A stretch of 64,000 nt of DNA, taken from NCBI GenBank assembly GCA_963812255.1, contig CAWEUM010000005.1, positions 496,001 to 560,000 on the forward strand. Direction: 5' to 3'. Below the pieces are notes generated by a model. That model ran no database searches. It saw only the letters and a list, made by a program, of their open reading frames with translations, and was not told the DNA's origin. Origin of the DNA: DATJGR01 sp963812255 (GTDB taxonomy: Bacteria; Pseudomonadota; Gammaproteobacteria; Pseudomonadales; Azotimanducaceae). This document shows, in pieces, positions 43,200-51,489 of the stretch (position 1 is the stretch's first letter; each line of letters begins with the position of its first letter). A program made the position numbers and the translations under genes.

Positions 43200-44521
43200 A
43201 TCCGCAACGCCTGATTTCCACCCTGTCGTTCGCTGCACTCGTCGCGGCAGGCTCAGCACTTCCGTTGGCAACGCAAGCAGCGGTCGAGTTCGTCACGCCT
43301 GTCGGCACCTGCAAGGTGGTCGACACGATCGGCGACAACAAAGACCTGAGCCTGCAGGCCGGTTCCGGCATCCGCTTCGAAGTGTGGGGCGACGGCATCG
43401 ACGTCCGCAAGGAGGTGCGGCTGACGACAGATGACAGCCACGCGGGCACCGTCACCGCTACGATCCTCCGCGCCCATGGCGGTCTCGAGAACACGGGCCG
43501 GTCGTGCAAACAGAACAAGGGTTCGGTGGAGGTCCAGGTGAGTTCCCCGGCCGACGCGACGCAGGTGCTGCAGCGGTCGTTGCGCTTCAAGATGCCGCTC
43601 GGCGACGAGTCGCGATTGCAGACCCGGATCGTACCGTTCGTGCAGCCGGTCTGGACATGGAGCAGCCCTGTGCTCGATCAGAGTCCGACGAACTGCCTGA
43701 CCAAGAACATCGGAACCGTGGTGGTGGACAGTCAGGACACACGCCTGACCATCACCCTGCCCGCCGGTGCCAACACCGATACCAGCAACTGCAGTCTGAA
43801 GTTCCACACGGTCCTCCAACCGGCAACCAGACCAGAGGTGGACATCAGTACGAAGTTCTCCTACACGATCACGGGAACACCCTCGTACTTGACGTTGGTG
43901 AGTGGCACCGATTCGACCACTTCGCCGATAGCCAATCTCATACCGACGTTCAACGGCGCCGCTGTGGACATCCGCAGTACGAAGGCGACCCCGACGAAAA
44001 CTGGCCTCAGTACGCTCAGGTTGCTTGCCGGAACCGGTCCACGCACCTCGACAATGACCGTTGCGGCCCCCAATGGCCTGAAGGACACGCTCGTCGCGGT
44101 CATCGAACCGCCACCGACCGCGAACGCATTCACGCAAGCTGTCGTCTGCCGCAATCTGCAGACCGGCACGACGGTAAATGTCAACGATGCATTCGATTGC
44201 GAGTTGCATCTGTCGCAAACACCACCGAGTGCCGGGCAACTGATCACATTCGAAGTGCAAGATGCTGCGTGCGTCGCTCCTGACGATCCGAACGTGCACT
44301 ACAGTTCGATAACGGGCCTCGGCACCTTCACCGCCCCGGCGACGGGAACGTTCCATCAGATACCATTCAGAGCCAAGGGTGGTCAGACATCGGCCGGCAC
44401 ACCCTGTGCGTCGAACCAATCGCCGGTCGCGCACACGATGAACTTCTGGGTCGGACCGAAGGGTGAAGCATCGGGTCCCAATTTCAGCCAGACGCAGATC
44501 CGGATCCGCGCGCCTCAATGA
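43196..44521 (+). CDS. Large exported Cys-containing protein of unknown function
   Basis: The product is 441 residues, started at MNPQRLISTLSF with an ATGA overlap. A signal peptide covers about 1-28 (LVAAGSALPLATQAA). The mature protein is beta-rich with about eight Cys (TCKVVD, RSCKQ, TNCLTK, SNCSLK, VVCRN, FDCELH, AACVAP, TPCAS), which suggests disulfide bonds outside the cytoplasm. It is encoded last in the operon with the secretin and the Ig-like protein, so the three probably make one envelope or secretion assembly. The family is not recognised. Confidence 0.72.
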   Translation: MNPQRLISTLSFAALVAAGSALPLATQAAVEFVTPVGTCKVVDTIGDNKDLSLQAGSGIRFEVWGDGIDVRKEVRLTTDDSHAGTVTATILRAHGGLENTGRSCKQNKGSVEVQVSSPADATQVLQRSLRFKMPLGDESRLQTRIVPFVQPVWTWSSPVLDQSPTNCLTKNIGTVVVDSQDTRLTITLPAGANTDTSNCSLKFHTVLQPATRPEVDISTKFSYTITGTPSYLTLVSGTDSTTSPIANLIPTFNGAAVDIRSTKATPTKTGLSTLRLLAGTGPRTSTMTVAAPNGLKDTLVAVIEPPPTANAFTQAVVCRNLQTGTTVNVNDAFDCELHLSQTPPSAGQLITFEVQDAACVAPDDPNVHYSSITGLGTFTAPATGTFHQIPFRAKGGQTSAGTPCASNQSPVAHTMNFWVGPKGEASGPNFSQTQIRIRAPQ

Positions 44522-44537
44522 GCTGGTTAGGAAACGA

Positions 44538-44575
44538 GGTCGGATAGGCAGGAGGCGTCAGATACCTGTCCGACC
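44538..44575. terminator. Inverted repeat between convergent genes, probable terminator
   Basis: GGTCGGATAGG at 44538-44548 pairs with CCTGTCCGACC at 44565-44575: an 11-bp stem with one G-T type mismatch and a 16-bp loop. It stands between the ends of the secretin operon and the COQ4-like gene. No run of T follows, so it may act as a stabilising or bidirectional hairpin rather than a strict intrinsic terminator. Confidence 0.5.
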
Positions 44576-44620
44576 CTTCTGCGCAGGCGCCCGAGCCTGT
44601 CACGAGCGGCGCCTGGGTCT

Positions 44621-45685
44621 TCACGCATGCAACGGATCGGTGTTTAGTGCCGTCGCCGCCGTGAAGTTCCTCGCCACGCCCGGCTTCAACCGCCCGTGCT
44701 CGTCGAACGGTTCATCGATCGGCCGCACACCGAATCGCCGCCGTACGTTTGATACGGGCAGCGCGATGTCTGGCCAGTGGTCCCAGTCGGTACCGAGATC
44801 GACCGTAACCTCGGTACCGCGCTTCAGGGCGCCGAGGACATCCCGCGCAATCGTGCCGTCACCGATCCTTCCCGGTCGTAGCGGAATCGAAAACGGCAGC
44901 AGGTTGACGCCGGTCGTATGGAGGACGATCGAGAACAGCCACGTGAAGAAATCGTGCTCGCCTCGGGTGAACCCCGCTTGAAACGCGGCCGCTTGCATTT
45001 CCCCCTCGGGGGACGTGTCGAAGCCCGCCAGCACGTGAGCGAAGTCGTGGAAGATCGCGCCTTCCGGAAGGCCGCCGTGCTCACCGGGGAACGGCAGAGG
45101 CGCACCGGTAAGGTGATCGAAGAGCTGGTGACCAAGCGTATCTTGGGTCAGCTCACCGAGCGCTCGATATCGGCGCGCGAGCTTCGTGTCTTCGTCGAGC
45201 ACGCCGCGAAAGATCAGCACGGCCCGCATCACCCGAAGGACGCTGCCGGAGATTCGATAGGTGTTTCGAAAATACTGACGCAGATGCGAGCGGCGCAGGA
45301 ACGCGAGCCTGAACCGCCAGATCCGTCCCTTCGCAAGATGGCTGATGACGCCCACGGCGGGTTCATCGACACCTAGGGCAGCCGAATACTCGGCCAAAAG
45401 CGCAATTTGCTCCGCGCTGGGCAGACCGTCAGCCATACACATCACGACCATCAGCCGGACCAACTGAAGTGCCTGCTCGCGATCATCGACACGAGCCGCC
45501 AACTCGCGCGGCGAGATCGGGGCCACCCGATCGATATCGACGGCGGTCTCGAGGATCGAGCGCTGTACCGCGTCGAGGAACGCTCGCTGTGGTCGGCCGA
45601 AACCGCCGCGCGCCGCACGGGCCACCTGCGCGAGCGCAGCGACGTGGTACACGGCGGATTCCAGATCGGGTTTCACCAGTTTCAT
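44621..45685 (-). CDS. TerB-like/COQ4-motif protein
   Basis: The product is 354 residues. The N-terminal third is helical and Ala-rich with an acidic segment VVMCMADGLPSAEQ that recalls TerB metal-binding helices. The middle carries HDFAHVLAGFDTSPEGE (His213-Asp214-x2-His217-x11-Glu229). This is exactly the HDxxHx11E metal motif of COQ4, the ubiquinone biosynthesis organiser. The surrounding AIFHDFAHV and AFQAGFTRGEHDFFTWLFS are typical of bacterial COQ4-like proteins. A role in a quinone- or terpenoid-type lipid reaction is plausible but inferred. It is divergent from a TetR gene. Confidence 0.6.
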   Translation of the reverse strand: MKLVKPDLESAVYHVAALAQVARAARGGFGRPQRAFLDAVQRSILETAVDIDRVAPISPRELAARVDDREQALQLVRLMVVMCMADGLPSAEQIALLAEYSAALGVDEPAVGVISHLAKGRIWRFRLAFLRRSHLRQYFRNTYRISGSVLRVMRAVLIFRGVLDEDTKLARRYRALGELTQDTLGHQLFDHLTGAPLPFPGEHGGLPEGAIFHDFAHVLAGFDTSPEGEMQAAAFQAGFTRGEHDFFTWLFSIVLHTTGVNLLPFSIPLRPGRIGDGTIARDVLGALKRGTEVTVDLGTDWDHWPDIALPVSNVRRRFGVRPIDEPFDEHGRLKPGVARNFTAATALNTDPLHA

Positions 45686-45781
45686 GCCCGCTCACCTCCG
45701 TTCCCCGAATCGGCAACGCCCTTCGACATTGACGTTATTCGGCTGGATAGCCATTGTGCCACGCTACTCCCGTGACATTCG

Positions 45782-45800
45782 TTATTCAACTGAAGAATGA
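45782..45800. promoter_or_regulatory. Imperfect inverted repeat before a TetR gene
   Basis: TTATTCAACTGAAGAATGA gives arms TTATTC and GAATGA (5 of 6 complementary) around seven bases. It lies immediately before the TetR start in the spacer shared with the divergent COQ4-like gene, as expected for an autoregulatory operator. Chance occurrence cannot be excluded. Confidence 0.35.
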
Positions 45801-45805
45801 TTGAT

Positions 45806-46390
45806 ATGGCGACCCGAAACGAACGACGCGAACAAACCCGTGCGAAGATTCTCGAGGCGGCGCTCGCCGTCTTTTCCGATCGCGGGTTCGCCGCAGCGGG
45901 AACGCGCGAGATTGCCGAAAAGGCAGGCGTGAATCAGGGGCTGATCACGTACTACTTCAAGAGCAAGGGCAACCTGTGGCGCGAGGCGGCAAACAAGATA
46001 TTCACCGAGGCGCGCCAGGACGTTGCCGACACGGTCTTACGCAACCCGGACGTCGACCAAAAGAGACTCCACCGAACCCTGGTGAAGGCTTATGTTCGAT
46101 TCGTCGCGAAGCGGCCGGAACTGATTCGGTTCATGGTCGAAGAAGGCAAGCAGCCGAGCGCGCGGGTTCGATGGCTCGTCGACACCCATCTAAAACCGTT
46201 GTACGACAGGTTCCCGCTTGCGCAATCACAAGAGAGCCTCAAGCCCCACCTCTTCTATGCGATGACCGGCGCGGCCGCATTGATGTTCTCCGTTCGCCCG
46301 GTGTGCAAGCGGCTCACCGGCCTCGATCCGAGCCGTGTCGAGGCCGTGGAGGCGCACGCGGAGTTTCTCGCTCGGTTGCTGGTCCCCTGA
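45806..46390 (+). CDS. TetR-family transcriptional regulator
   Basis: The product is 194 residues from MATRNERREQTRAK; an in-frame ATG nine bases upstream is an alternative. The HTH covers about residues 8-54 (ILEAALAVFSDRGFAAAGTR, then EIAEKAGVNQGLITYYFKSK). The C-terminal domain has the CerR/TetR_C-like pattern (RFVAKRPELIRFMVEEGKQP). The gene is divergent from the COQ4-like gene by about 120 bp, and that gene is its most likely target. Its inducer is unknown. Confidence 0.87.
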   Translation: MATRNERREQTRAKILEAALAVFSDRGFAAAGTREIAEKAGVNQGLITYYFKSKGNLWREAANKIFTEARQDVADTVLRNPDVDQKRLHRTLVKAYVRFVAKRPELIRFMVEEGKQPSARVRWLVDTHLKPLYDRFPLAQSQESLKPHLFYAMTGAAALMFSVRPVCKRLTGLDPSRVEAVEAHAEFLARLLVP

Positions 46391-46456
46391 CTCGTTCCCG
46401 CACCCTGACGCGCGAATTCGAGACAGATCGCCCGGCCGATTCCCGCCCCCGCGCAG

Positions 46457-46933
46457 CTACAGCTTGATGTCGAGCGCGCGCAATACGGCGCCACTGTCGA
46501 AATACGGGCGCTCGCAGACGATCTTGTCGCTGCCGGGTGGGAATTCGAACGTCGCGGCCATGCGGATTTTGAACTTGCGTCCGGTCGGCTCGATCACCGT
46601 CGAGCCGACGGTCAGCGGACCTGAATGTGTACCAGTCAGATAGAACTCGACGAGGACCGTGTCGTGGTCGCCGTGTCCGATCGAGATGATCTCGTTGCCT
46701 TGGTCGGGGAACGGCACGCGCGACACGGCGAAGTAACGCCGCACCTCGGCTTCGCCGTCGAAGACCGTACCGTTGCCATACATCTCGTAGCGCGGATGCT
46801 CGAACGTCGCGATCACCGCGTCCCAATCGTGCGCGCATTCAAGCGCCATGTGATCTTTCACCGTTCGAATGCGGCGTTCCGCCAACGTGCTCATCGATTT
46901 CGGGGTCGCATGTTCGTCGAAAGTACCAATCAC
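46457..46933 (-). CDS. SnoaL-like NTF2-fold protein
   Basis: The product is 158 residues with a GTG start overlapping the VOC stop (GTGA); a shorter start at MSTLAERRIR is possible. The SnoaL-like fold is seen in DHMALECAHDWDAVIATFEH, GEAEVRRYFAVSRVPFPD and PTGRKFKIRMAATFEFPPG. Such proteins are isomerases, cyclases or binding proteins; catalytic residues cannot be assigned here. It is cotranslated with the VOC protein, behind a soxbox-like site, so it may act in the response to redox-cycling compounds. Confidence 0.7.
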   Translation of the reverse strand: MIGTFDEHATPKSMSTLAERRIRTVKDHMALECAHDWDAVIATFEHPRYEMYGNGTVFDGEAEVRRYFAVSRVPFPDQGNEIISIGHGDHDTVLVEFYLTGTHSGPLTVGSTVIEPTGRKFKIRMAATFEFPPGSDKIVCERPYFDSGAVLRALDIKL

Positions 46934-47310
46934 ATCCGCGATGGTCGAGTCCGTATCTCCAGAAAGTGCCCGCTCGGATCTTCGAAGTAGACGAGCCGCC
47001 CCGTGTCGCCGAGCGTGTTGATCTCGTTCGGCCGGCGTCGATACGGATCGGCCCAGTAACGTTGCTCGCGCGCTTCGATCTGCGCGAACGCGGCGTCGAA
47101 CTGCGCCTCGTCGACGAGAAACGCATAGTGCTGCATCGCGACGTTGCCTGATGTATTCATGAAGTCCACTGTCAGATGATCGTCGATCAATACTTGAGTG
47201 AAGTGGCCGGCCGTCGTCGGCGCAGGCGCGCCCAACACGTTGGCGAGGAATGCTGCGGAAGCTTCTCTATCCCGCGCGAAAACGATCATGTGGTCGAGGG
47301 TCGCAGTCAC
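46930..47310 (-). CDS. VOC-family protein in a likely SoxR-controlled operon
   Basis: The product is 126 residues with a GTG start. VOC fold landmarks are DHMIVFARDREASAAFLANV, VAMQHYAFLVDEAQFDAAFA and DTGRLVYFEDPSGHFLEIRT, with His7 and Glu120 as candidate metal ligands. Related proteins are glyoxalase/bleomycin-resistance-type or thiol-transfer enzymes. A SoxR-type dyad lies 40 bp upstream, between it and soxR, so it is probably induced by redox-active drugs. The SnoaL-like gene overlaps it downstream. Confidence 0.8.
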   Translation of the reverse strand: MTATLDHMIVFARDREASAAFLANVLGAPAPTTAGHFTQVLIDDHLTVDFMNTSGNVAMQHYAFLVDEAQFDAAFAQIEAREQRYWADPYRRRPNEINTLGDTGRLVYFEDPSGHFLEIRTRPSRM

Positions 47311-47350
47311 GTCACCTACTCCATCTGTTCAACGTGACAACGAGGCTAAG

Positions 47351-47370
47351 ACCTCAAGTTAGGTTGAGGT
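47351..47370. promoter_or_regulatory. SoxR-box-like dyad before the VOC-SnoaL operon
   Basis: ACCTCAAGTTAGGTTGAGGT has perfect 7-bp arms (ACCTCAA/TTGAGGT) around six bases, closely matching the enterobacterial soxS soxbox core CCTCAAGTTAACTTGAGG. It lies 40 bp upstream of the VOC start and downstream of soxR. Confidence 0.75.
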
Positions 47371-47376
47371 CAAGTA

Positions 47377-47847
47377 TCATTCGTCATTCGTCGATTTCAG
47401 CAATCGCGGACCTGCGCCTTCACGTCCGAGTTCGTCCATCGGGTTGCGAAGCGGGCAGATCTTCAACGACATGCAGCCGCAGCCGATGCAGCCGCCAAGT
47501 TGATCGCGCAGTTCAGTGAGGCGTTTGATGCGGCTGTTGAGGTCGTCCTTCCAACGCGCCGAGAGCTTCTGCCAATCCGCCGTTGTCGGCGGTTTGTCGT
47601 TCGGCAGCGCGAGCAACGCATTGCGAATGGTTTGCAGCGGCACGCCGGTGCGCTGAGCGACTTTGATGACCGCGAGGCGCCGTAGGACATCGCGCGGATA
47701 GCGGCGTTGATTACCATTGGTGCGATGGCTTTTGATCAGGCCCTTTGCTTCATAGAAATGAAGAGCCGATACGGCGACGCCGCTGCGCTGCGCGACCTGG
47801 CCGACACTCAATTGATGGATGGATCGAGTCGGGCGACGCTTCGGCAT
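47377..47847 (-). CDS. soxR: Redox-sensitive regulator SoxR
   Basis: The product is 156 residues. The N-terminal MerR-type HTH (LSVGQVAQRSGVAVSALHFY, EAKGLIKSHRTNGNQRRYPR) is followed by a dimerisation helix and the [2Fe-2S] motif C-x2-C-x-C-x5-C at Cys120, Cys123, Cys125 and Cys131 (CIGCGCMSLKIC). This motif is diagnostic of SoxR. The protein activates target promoters when its cluster is oxidised by superoxide-generating or redox-cycling compounds. Soxbox-like sites lie before its own gene and before the adjacent VOC-SnoaL operon. No soxS is present. Confidence 0.95.
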   Translation of the reverse strand: MPKRRPTRSIHQLSVGQVAQRSGVAVSALHFYEAKGLIKSHRTNGNQRRYPRDVLRRLAVIKVAQRTGVPLQTIRNALLALPNDKPPTTADWQKLSARWKDDLNSRIKRLTELRDQLGGCIGCGCMSLKICPLRNPMDELGREGAGPRLLKSTNDE

Positions 47848-47859
47848 TGCAACACACCA

Positions 47860-47879
47860 ATCTCAATTTTGGTTGAGGT
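47860..47879. promoter_or_regulatory. SoxR-box-like dyad before soxR
   Basis: On the minus strand the site reads ACCTCAACCAAAATTGAGAT: arms ACCTCAA and TTGAGAT (6 of 7 complementary) with a six-base spacer, like the site at 47351. It ends 12 bp before the soxR start, a position that suits autoregulation. Confidence 0.65.
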
Positions 47880-47934
47880 TTTACGCTCGCGACAGCCGAA
47901 ACTCAACGCGTGCCTGGAACGTCCTCGCTGAGGG

Positions 47935-48855
47935 CTATGTGTATTGCGCCCCGATCAACGCATCCCAATGCGCGTCACCGGTCGCTTCGAGTTGCGGCAG
48001 AAACCGCGGATGCTTTGCGTCGCCGTCGATCGGGAACAACAAGCTGGTCGGCAGCAGGTACTGAAACACCAACTGGTCGCGCACGGTCCTGCCGGCCTTG
48101 CGCGGCCTGCCGCCGAAATGCAGACAGCGCGTCGTGTCGACCATGCCGACCATGCCGGCTGGGCCGGTCAGCTTCACGACCGAATCCCGCCCGACGAGTT
48201 CGTTGACGCGCTCGTCGGTCAAGAACGTGATGCCGCGGTAGCCGACCGCGTGCAGAACGTCTTTAGTGAGGTGCGCCGGCAGCGCGTGGAACGGACCGCA
48301 GTCGTCGTCGACGTCGGTGAGCTGCACGAACACCTTGAACGAGATCACGTCTTCCGGGTCCATGTGGAAGTGGTGCGCGGACTGTTCGTTGATCGTGTCC
48401 TGGTAGGCACGGGTGACGAAGAAATTGAACAGCACCGGCAGCATGCCGCAGTAGCGCACGATCGGCGCCAACACGAGCGGTGCCATCGCGAAACGAATCG
48501 CTGCCGAATCGGCCGCGAAATCGTGCGCGAGCGCGGGGTAGTGCAGGCTGCCACTGTCATGCTGCGACGCGCGACCGTTCGCGACAGCGATCGCTTCGTC
48601 GCACGCGGCGCGCGTTGCGTCGATCAGGTCCAGCGTCGTGACGGCGCGTTCGTAGGGGACGTCGATGTCGCTCGAGTGCGTCTCTAGATACTTCCACCCC
48701 AGCTCGACGCGCTTCGCGATCGCATCCGCTTTGTGCGCCGCGATCGCGGCGTGCATCGCTTCGCGTTCCGGCCACGTCGCGTGGCGGTACGCGCGCAGGC
48801 GTTCATCCTTGGTCGGCGGTCGCGTCGACTGTGCCGATTTCGCGCCGGCGCTCAT
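47935..48855 (-). CDS. Phytanoyl-CoA dioxygenase (PhyH) family protein
   Basis: The product is 306 residues, started at MSAGAKSAQS with an ATGA overlap to the upstream BVMO. The Fe(II)/2-oxoglutarate dioxygenase core has the H-x-D pair His164-x-Asp166 (HHFHMDPEDV) and the distal His246 (TTRCLHFGGR, also with the 2-oxoglutarate-binding Arg). The PhyH family hydroxylates alkyl or terpenoid chains. It is the last gene of a patatin-BVMO-PhyH operon and may hydroxylate the substrate or product of the BVMO. Spacing of the distal His is consistent with an active enzyme. Confidence 0.78.
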   Translation of the reverse strand: MSAGAKSAQSTRPPTKDERLRAYRHATWPEREAMHAAIAAHKADAIAKRVELGWKYLETHSSDIDVPYERAVTTLDLIDATRAACDEAIAVANGRASQHDSGSLHYPALAHDFAADSAAIRFAMAPLVLAPIVRYCGMLPVLFNFFVTRAYQDTINEQSAHHFHMDPEDVISFKVFVQLTDVDDDCGPFHALPAHLTKDVLHAVGYRGITFLTDERVNELVGRDSVVKLTGPAGMVGMVDTTRCLHFGGRPRKAGRTVRDQLVFQYLLPTSLLFPIDGDAKHPRFLPQLEATGDAHWDALIGAQYT

Positions 48856-50546
48856 GACGGGGTCGGCACCGCCCGCGGCGCCGGTCTCGACGCATCCGCC
48901 TCGTTCGAACCGGCACGCCGGAACACGACGCCGGTATAGCCCTGCATCGCGATGTCGGCGATCGTCGCGCGAAACTTCGGCGAGCCGCCGTTGTAGACGA
49001 AATAGCGGACGCGGCCGTGCTCGTGGCCATCGACGTTCGAGTTGTAGCCGGTGAACCAGCCCTTCGCCTTGCGCATCAGCATCGTCTGATACATCTGCGC
49101 GACGTGATCGCTCCATTGTTGCTCCGCTTCGTGCGTTGCCTCCATGCGCGCGTAGCCGTGCTCGCGCGCGTAAGCGAGCAGTCCGGTCACCCAGTCGACG
49201 CCCACTTCGATGCCGCGCGGATAGTTCGTCGACGCAGAGGCGCTCTGCGGCCCGGCGACGGTGACCAGGTTCGGAAAGCCGTGGATTTGCATACCCAGGT
49301 ATGTGATCGGGCCGTCGCGCCACTTGTCGCGCAGCTTCTCGCCGTCGACGCCCGTGATGTCGATACGGTCGTAGGCGCCGGTGATCGCGTCGAAGCCGGT
49401 TGCGTATACGATGAGGTCGATGGCGTAGTCGCGTTCGGTGGTGCGAATACCGGTCGGCGTGATGCGCTCGATCGGCGTCTCGGCGATGTCGACCAGGTGC
49501 ACGTGCGGCTTGTTGTACGTCTCGTAGTAGTTCGTCTCGAGCGGCACGCGCTGCACGCCGAAGCCGTGATCCTTCGGAATCAGTTTCTCGGCGACGACGG
49601 GATCTTTCACGCGCTGCCGGATGCGGTCCGCGATGTACTCGGATAATTCGGCGTTCGCTTGTTCATCGGTGAAGATCTCGCGAAAGTTTGCGAGCCAAAT
49701 GCCGAATCCGGGCTCGGCGTACAGCTTGTCCCACAACTCGAGCCGCTCATCCCGCGATACGTCATAGAAGCCGCGGCGATCGGGCTCGTGGACAAACGCA
49801 CCCGGCGTGCGCAGGCACGTATCGAAGATCTCGTCGTACCGCGCGCGGATGTCGGCCATCTCGTCGTCGGAGATCGGGCCGTTATTGAGTGGCGCGCACC
49901 AGTTCGGCCGCCGTTGGAACACGGTCAAATCGCCGACCATTTCGGACAGCGCCGCGATCACCTGTACACCGGTTGCGCCGGTGCCGATCACCGCGACGCG
50001 CTTGCCGGCGAGGTCAACGGGCTCCTGCGGCCAGTAATAGGTGTGGAACGACGGCCCTTCGAAGGTCTCCATACCGGGGATGCGCGGCGGCGTCGGGGCC
50101 GACAGCAGCCCGACTGCGGTAACGAGGAAGCGGCAGCTCAATTCGCGACCGTTCTGCAGTCGCAGGCGCCACAAGTCGTGCACTTCGTCGAACGTCGCGG
50201 CGCTGACGACGCAGTTGAACTGCATGTATCTGCGCAAATTGAACTTTTCGGCGACGTGGTTCAGGTAGCGTAGATTCTCGGGCTGCCCCGAGAAGCGCTC
50301 CTTCCAGTGCCACTCGTTCAACAGTTCCTTCGAGAACGAAAAGCCGTACGTGTAGCTCTCCGAATCGAACCGGCAGCCCGGATAGCGGTTGTGGTACCAC
50401 GTGCCGCCCAGATCGGCCGCGCCTTCGAGCACCGTGACGTTCACGCCGAGCTCGGCAAGGCGGTACAGCTGATAGATGCCTGCAACGCCGGCGCCGATGA
50501 TGATCACGTCGTGTTGCGGGTCGTTCGCGTTCTGCGGTTGGTTCAT
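48852..50546 (-). CDS. Baeyer-Villiger monooxygenase
   Basis: The product is 564 residues. FAD motif GAGVAG (18-23), GGTWYHNRYPGCRFDSES, the perfect fingerprint FEGPSFHTYYWP (162-173) and NADPH motif GTGATG are all present. It is about as long as steroid/phenylacetone-type BVMOs. An ester or lactone product is expected. The patatin-like hydrolase gene upstream on the same strand would then be a natural partner to cleave the ester, and the PhyH gene overlaps downstream by 4 bp. The substrate class is unknown. Confidence 0.92.
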   Translation of the reverse strand: MNQPQNANDPQHDVIIIGAGVAGIYQLYRLAELGVNVTVLEGAADLGGTWYHNRYPGCRFDSESYTYGFSFSKELLNEWHWKERFSGQPENLRYLNHVAEKFNLRRYMQFNCVVSAATFDEVHDLWRLRLQNGRELSCRFLVTAVGLLSAPTPPRIPGMETFEGPSFHTYYWPQEPVDLAGKRVAVIGTGATGVQVIAALSEMVGDLTVFQRRPNWCAPLNNGPISDDEMADIRARYDEIFDTCLRTPGAFVHEPDRRGFYDVSRDERLELWDKLYAEPGFGIWLANFREIFTDEQANAELSEYIADRIRQRVKDPVVAEKLIPKDHGFGVQRVPLETNYYETYNKPHVHLVDIAETPIERITPTGIRTTERDYAIDLIVYATGFDAITGAYDRIDITGVDGEKLRDKWRDGPITYLGMQIHGFPNLVTVAGPQSASASTNYPRGIEVGVDWVTGLLAYAREHGYARMEATHEAEQQWSDHVAQMYQTMLMRKAKGWFTGYNSNVDGHEHGRVRYFVYNGGSPKFRATIADIAMQGYTGVVFRRAGSNEADASRPAPRAVPTPS

Positions 50547-50625
50547 GAGCCGTGCCTATTCGTGAGTCGGTTGAGTCGTTCGATCGTGCCCCTTGATCAG
50601 ATCGTTGGTCATCGTCCCGCCGGAC

Positions 50626-51489
50626 CTAGGACCACACGGACCGAATCCGTACGGCCTCGGCGCGGCCCTGTTTGACGCCGGCATCGAGGGCCGCGGTTTG
50701 CCGCGACGCGTCCATCAGGTTGGGCCCGAACGCTTCCAGCGACGCGGCATCGGGCGTGATCAGCTCGACGTGCGAACCGCCGCGGCGCAGCTGCGCGAGT
50801 TCCGGATCGATGCGTGCCGCCATGAACGCGGCCGCGCCCGCCGGAATCACCGCCACCGCGATCACGCGTTCGAAGCCTTCGGCGAGATCGAAGTTGGTCG
50901 CCGAACGCATGCCGCCGTCCACATAGCGGCGGCCGTTGATCGTGATCGGCGGAAAGAGCCCCGGTACCGAGCAACTCGACGCGACCCCGCGCGCGAGCGA
51001 CGTGCCTGTCGACTGATCGAGCACCATGAAGCGGCCATCGTGCGCGTCGACGGCGGTGCACGAATACTTCGCCGGCCACGGCGTGTCGGCCACGGAGGCG
51101 AAGAACCCGATGCAGGCCTCCTCCGGGATCGTCGTCGCGTTGAGCGCGTACACGCCGATCTCGGTGCGCAGCTCCAGCGCCTCGGCCTCGGTCTTCGGCA
51201 CGCGCATCATGAATTCCATCAGCTTCGTCAGGTCCGGCGTCGGCATCGCGGTCGGCGTCGATCCGGGCTCGCCGCGCGCGCGCACCGATTCAGTCAGCCG
51301 CGTGAGCAGTTCGTCCGGTGCGTGGCCGGCCGCCAGCTCCGCGCCGACGAACGAGCCGGCCGACGTGCCGACGATCTTGTCGGCGTGCCTGAGATCAATG
51401 CCCTCGTCCGCCAAGCCAGCCGCGAGACCGGTTTCCCACGCGATCCCGACGGCACCGCCGCCACCCAACACCAACGCTCGCTGTGTCAT
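50626..51489 (-). CDS. Patatin-like phospholipase/esterase
   Basis: The product is 287 residues. The oxyanion glycine run GGGGAVG (9-15), nucleophile Ser43 in GTSAG (41-45) and catalytic Asp191 in YVDGGMRS form the Ser-Asp dyad of patatins. The start at MTQRALVLGG follows an in-frame extension with no function. Patatins hydrolyse acyl esters of lipids, and here it precedes a BVMO by 79 bp in one operon. It could open lactones or esters made by that enzyme, although signalling-type lipolysis is also possible. Confidence 0.85.
   Translation of the reverse strand: MTQRALVLGGGGAVGIAWETGLAAGLADEGIDLRHADKIVGTSAGSFVGAELAAGHAPDELLTRLTESVRARGEPGSTPTAMPTPDLTKLMEFMMRVPKTEAEALELRTEIGVYALNATTIPEEACIGFFASVADTPWPAKYSCTAVDAHDGRFMVLDQSTGTSLARGVASSCSVPGLFPPITINGRRYVDGGMRSATNFDLAEGFERVIAVAVIPAGAAAFMAARIDPELAQLRRGGSHVELITPDAASLEAFGPNLMDASRQTAALDAGVKQGRAEAVRIRSVWS

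Noticed and set aside
43253..44518. A 421-codon minus-strand frame antisense to the third secretin-operon gene
   Set aside because: The plus-strand frame has a signal peptide and an ATGA overlap with its neighbour; the antisense frame is Arg/His/Gly-rich and has no motif.
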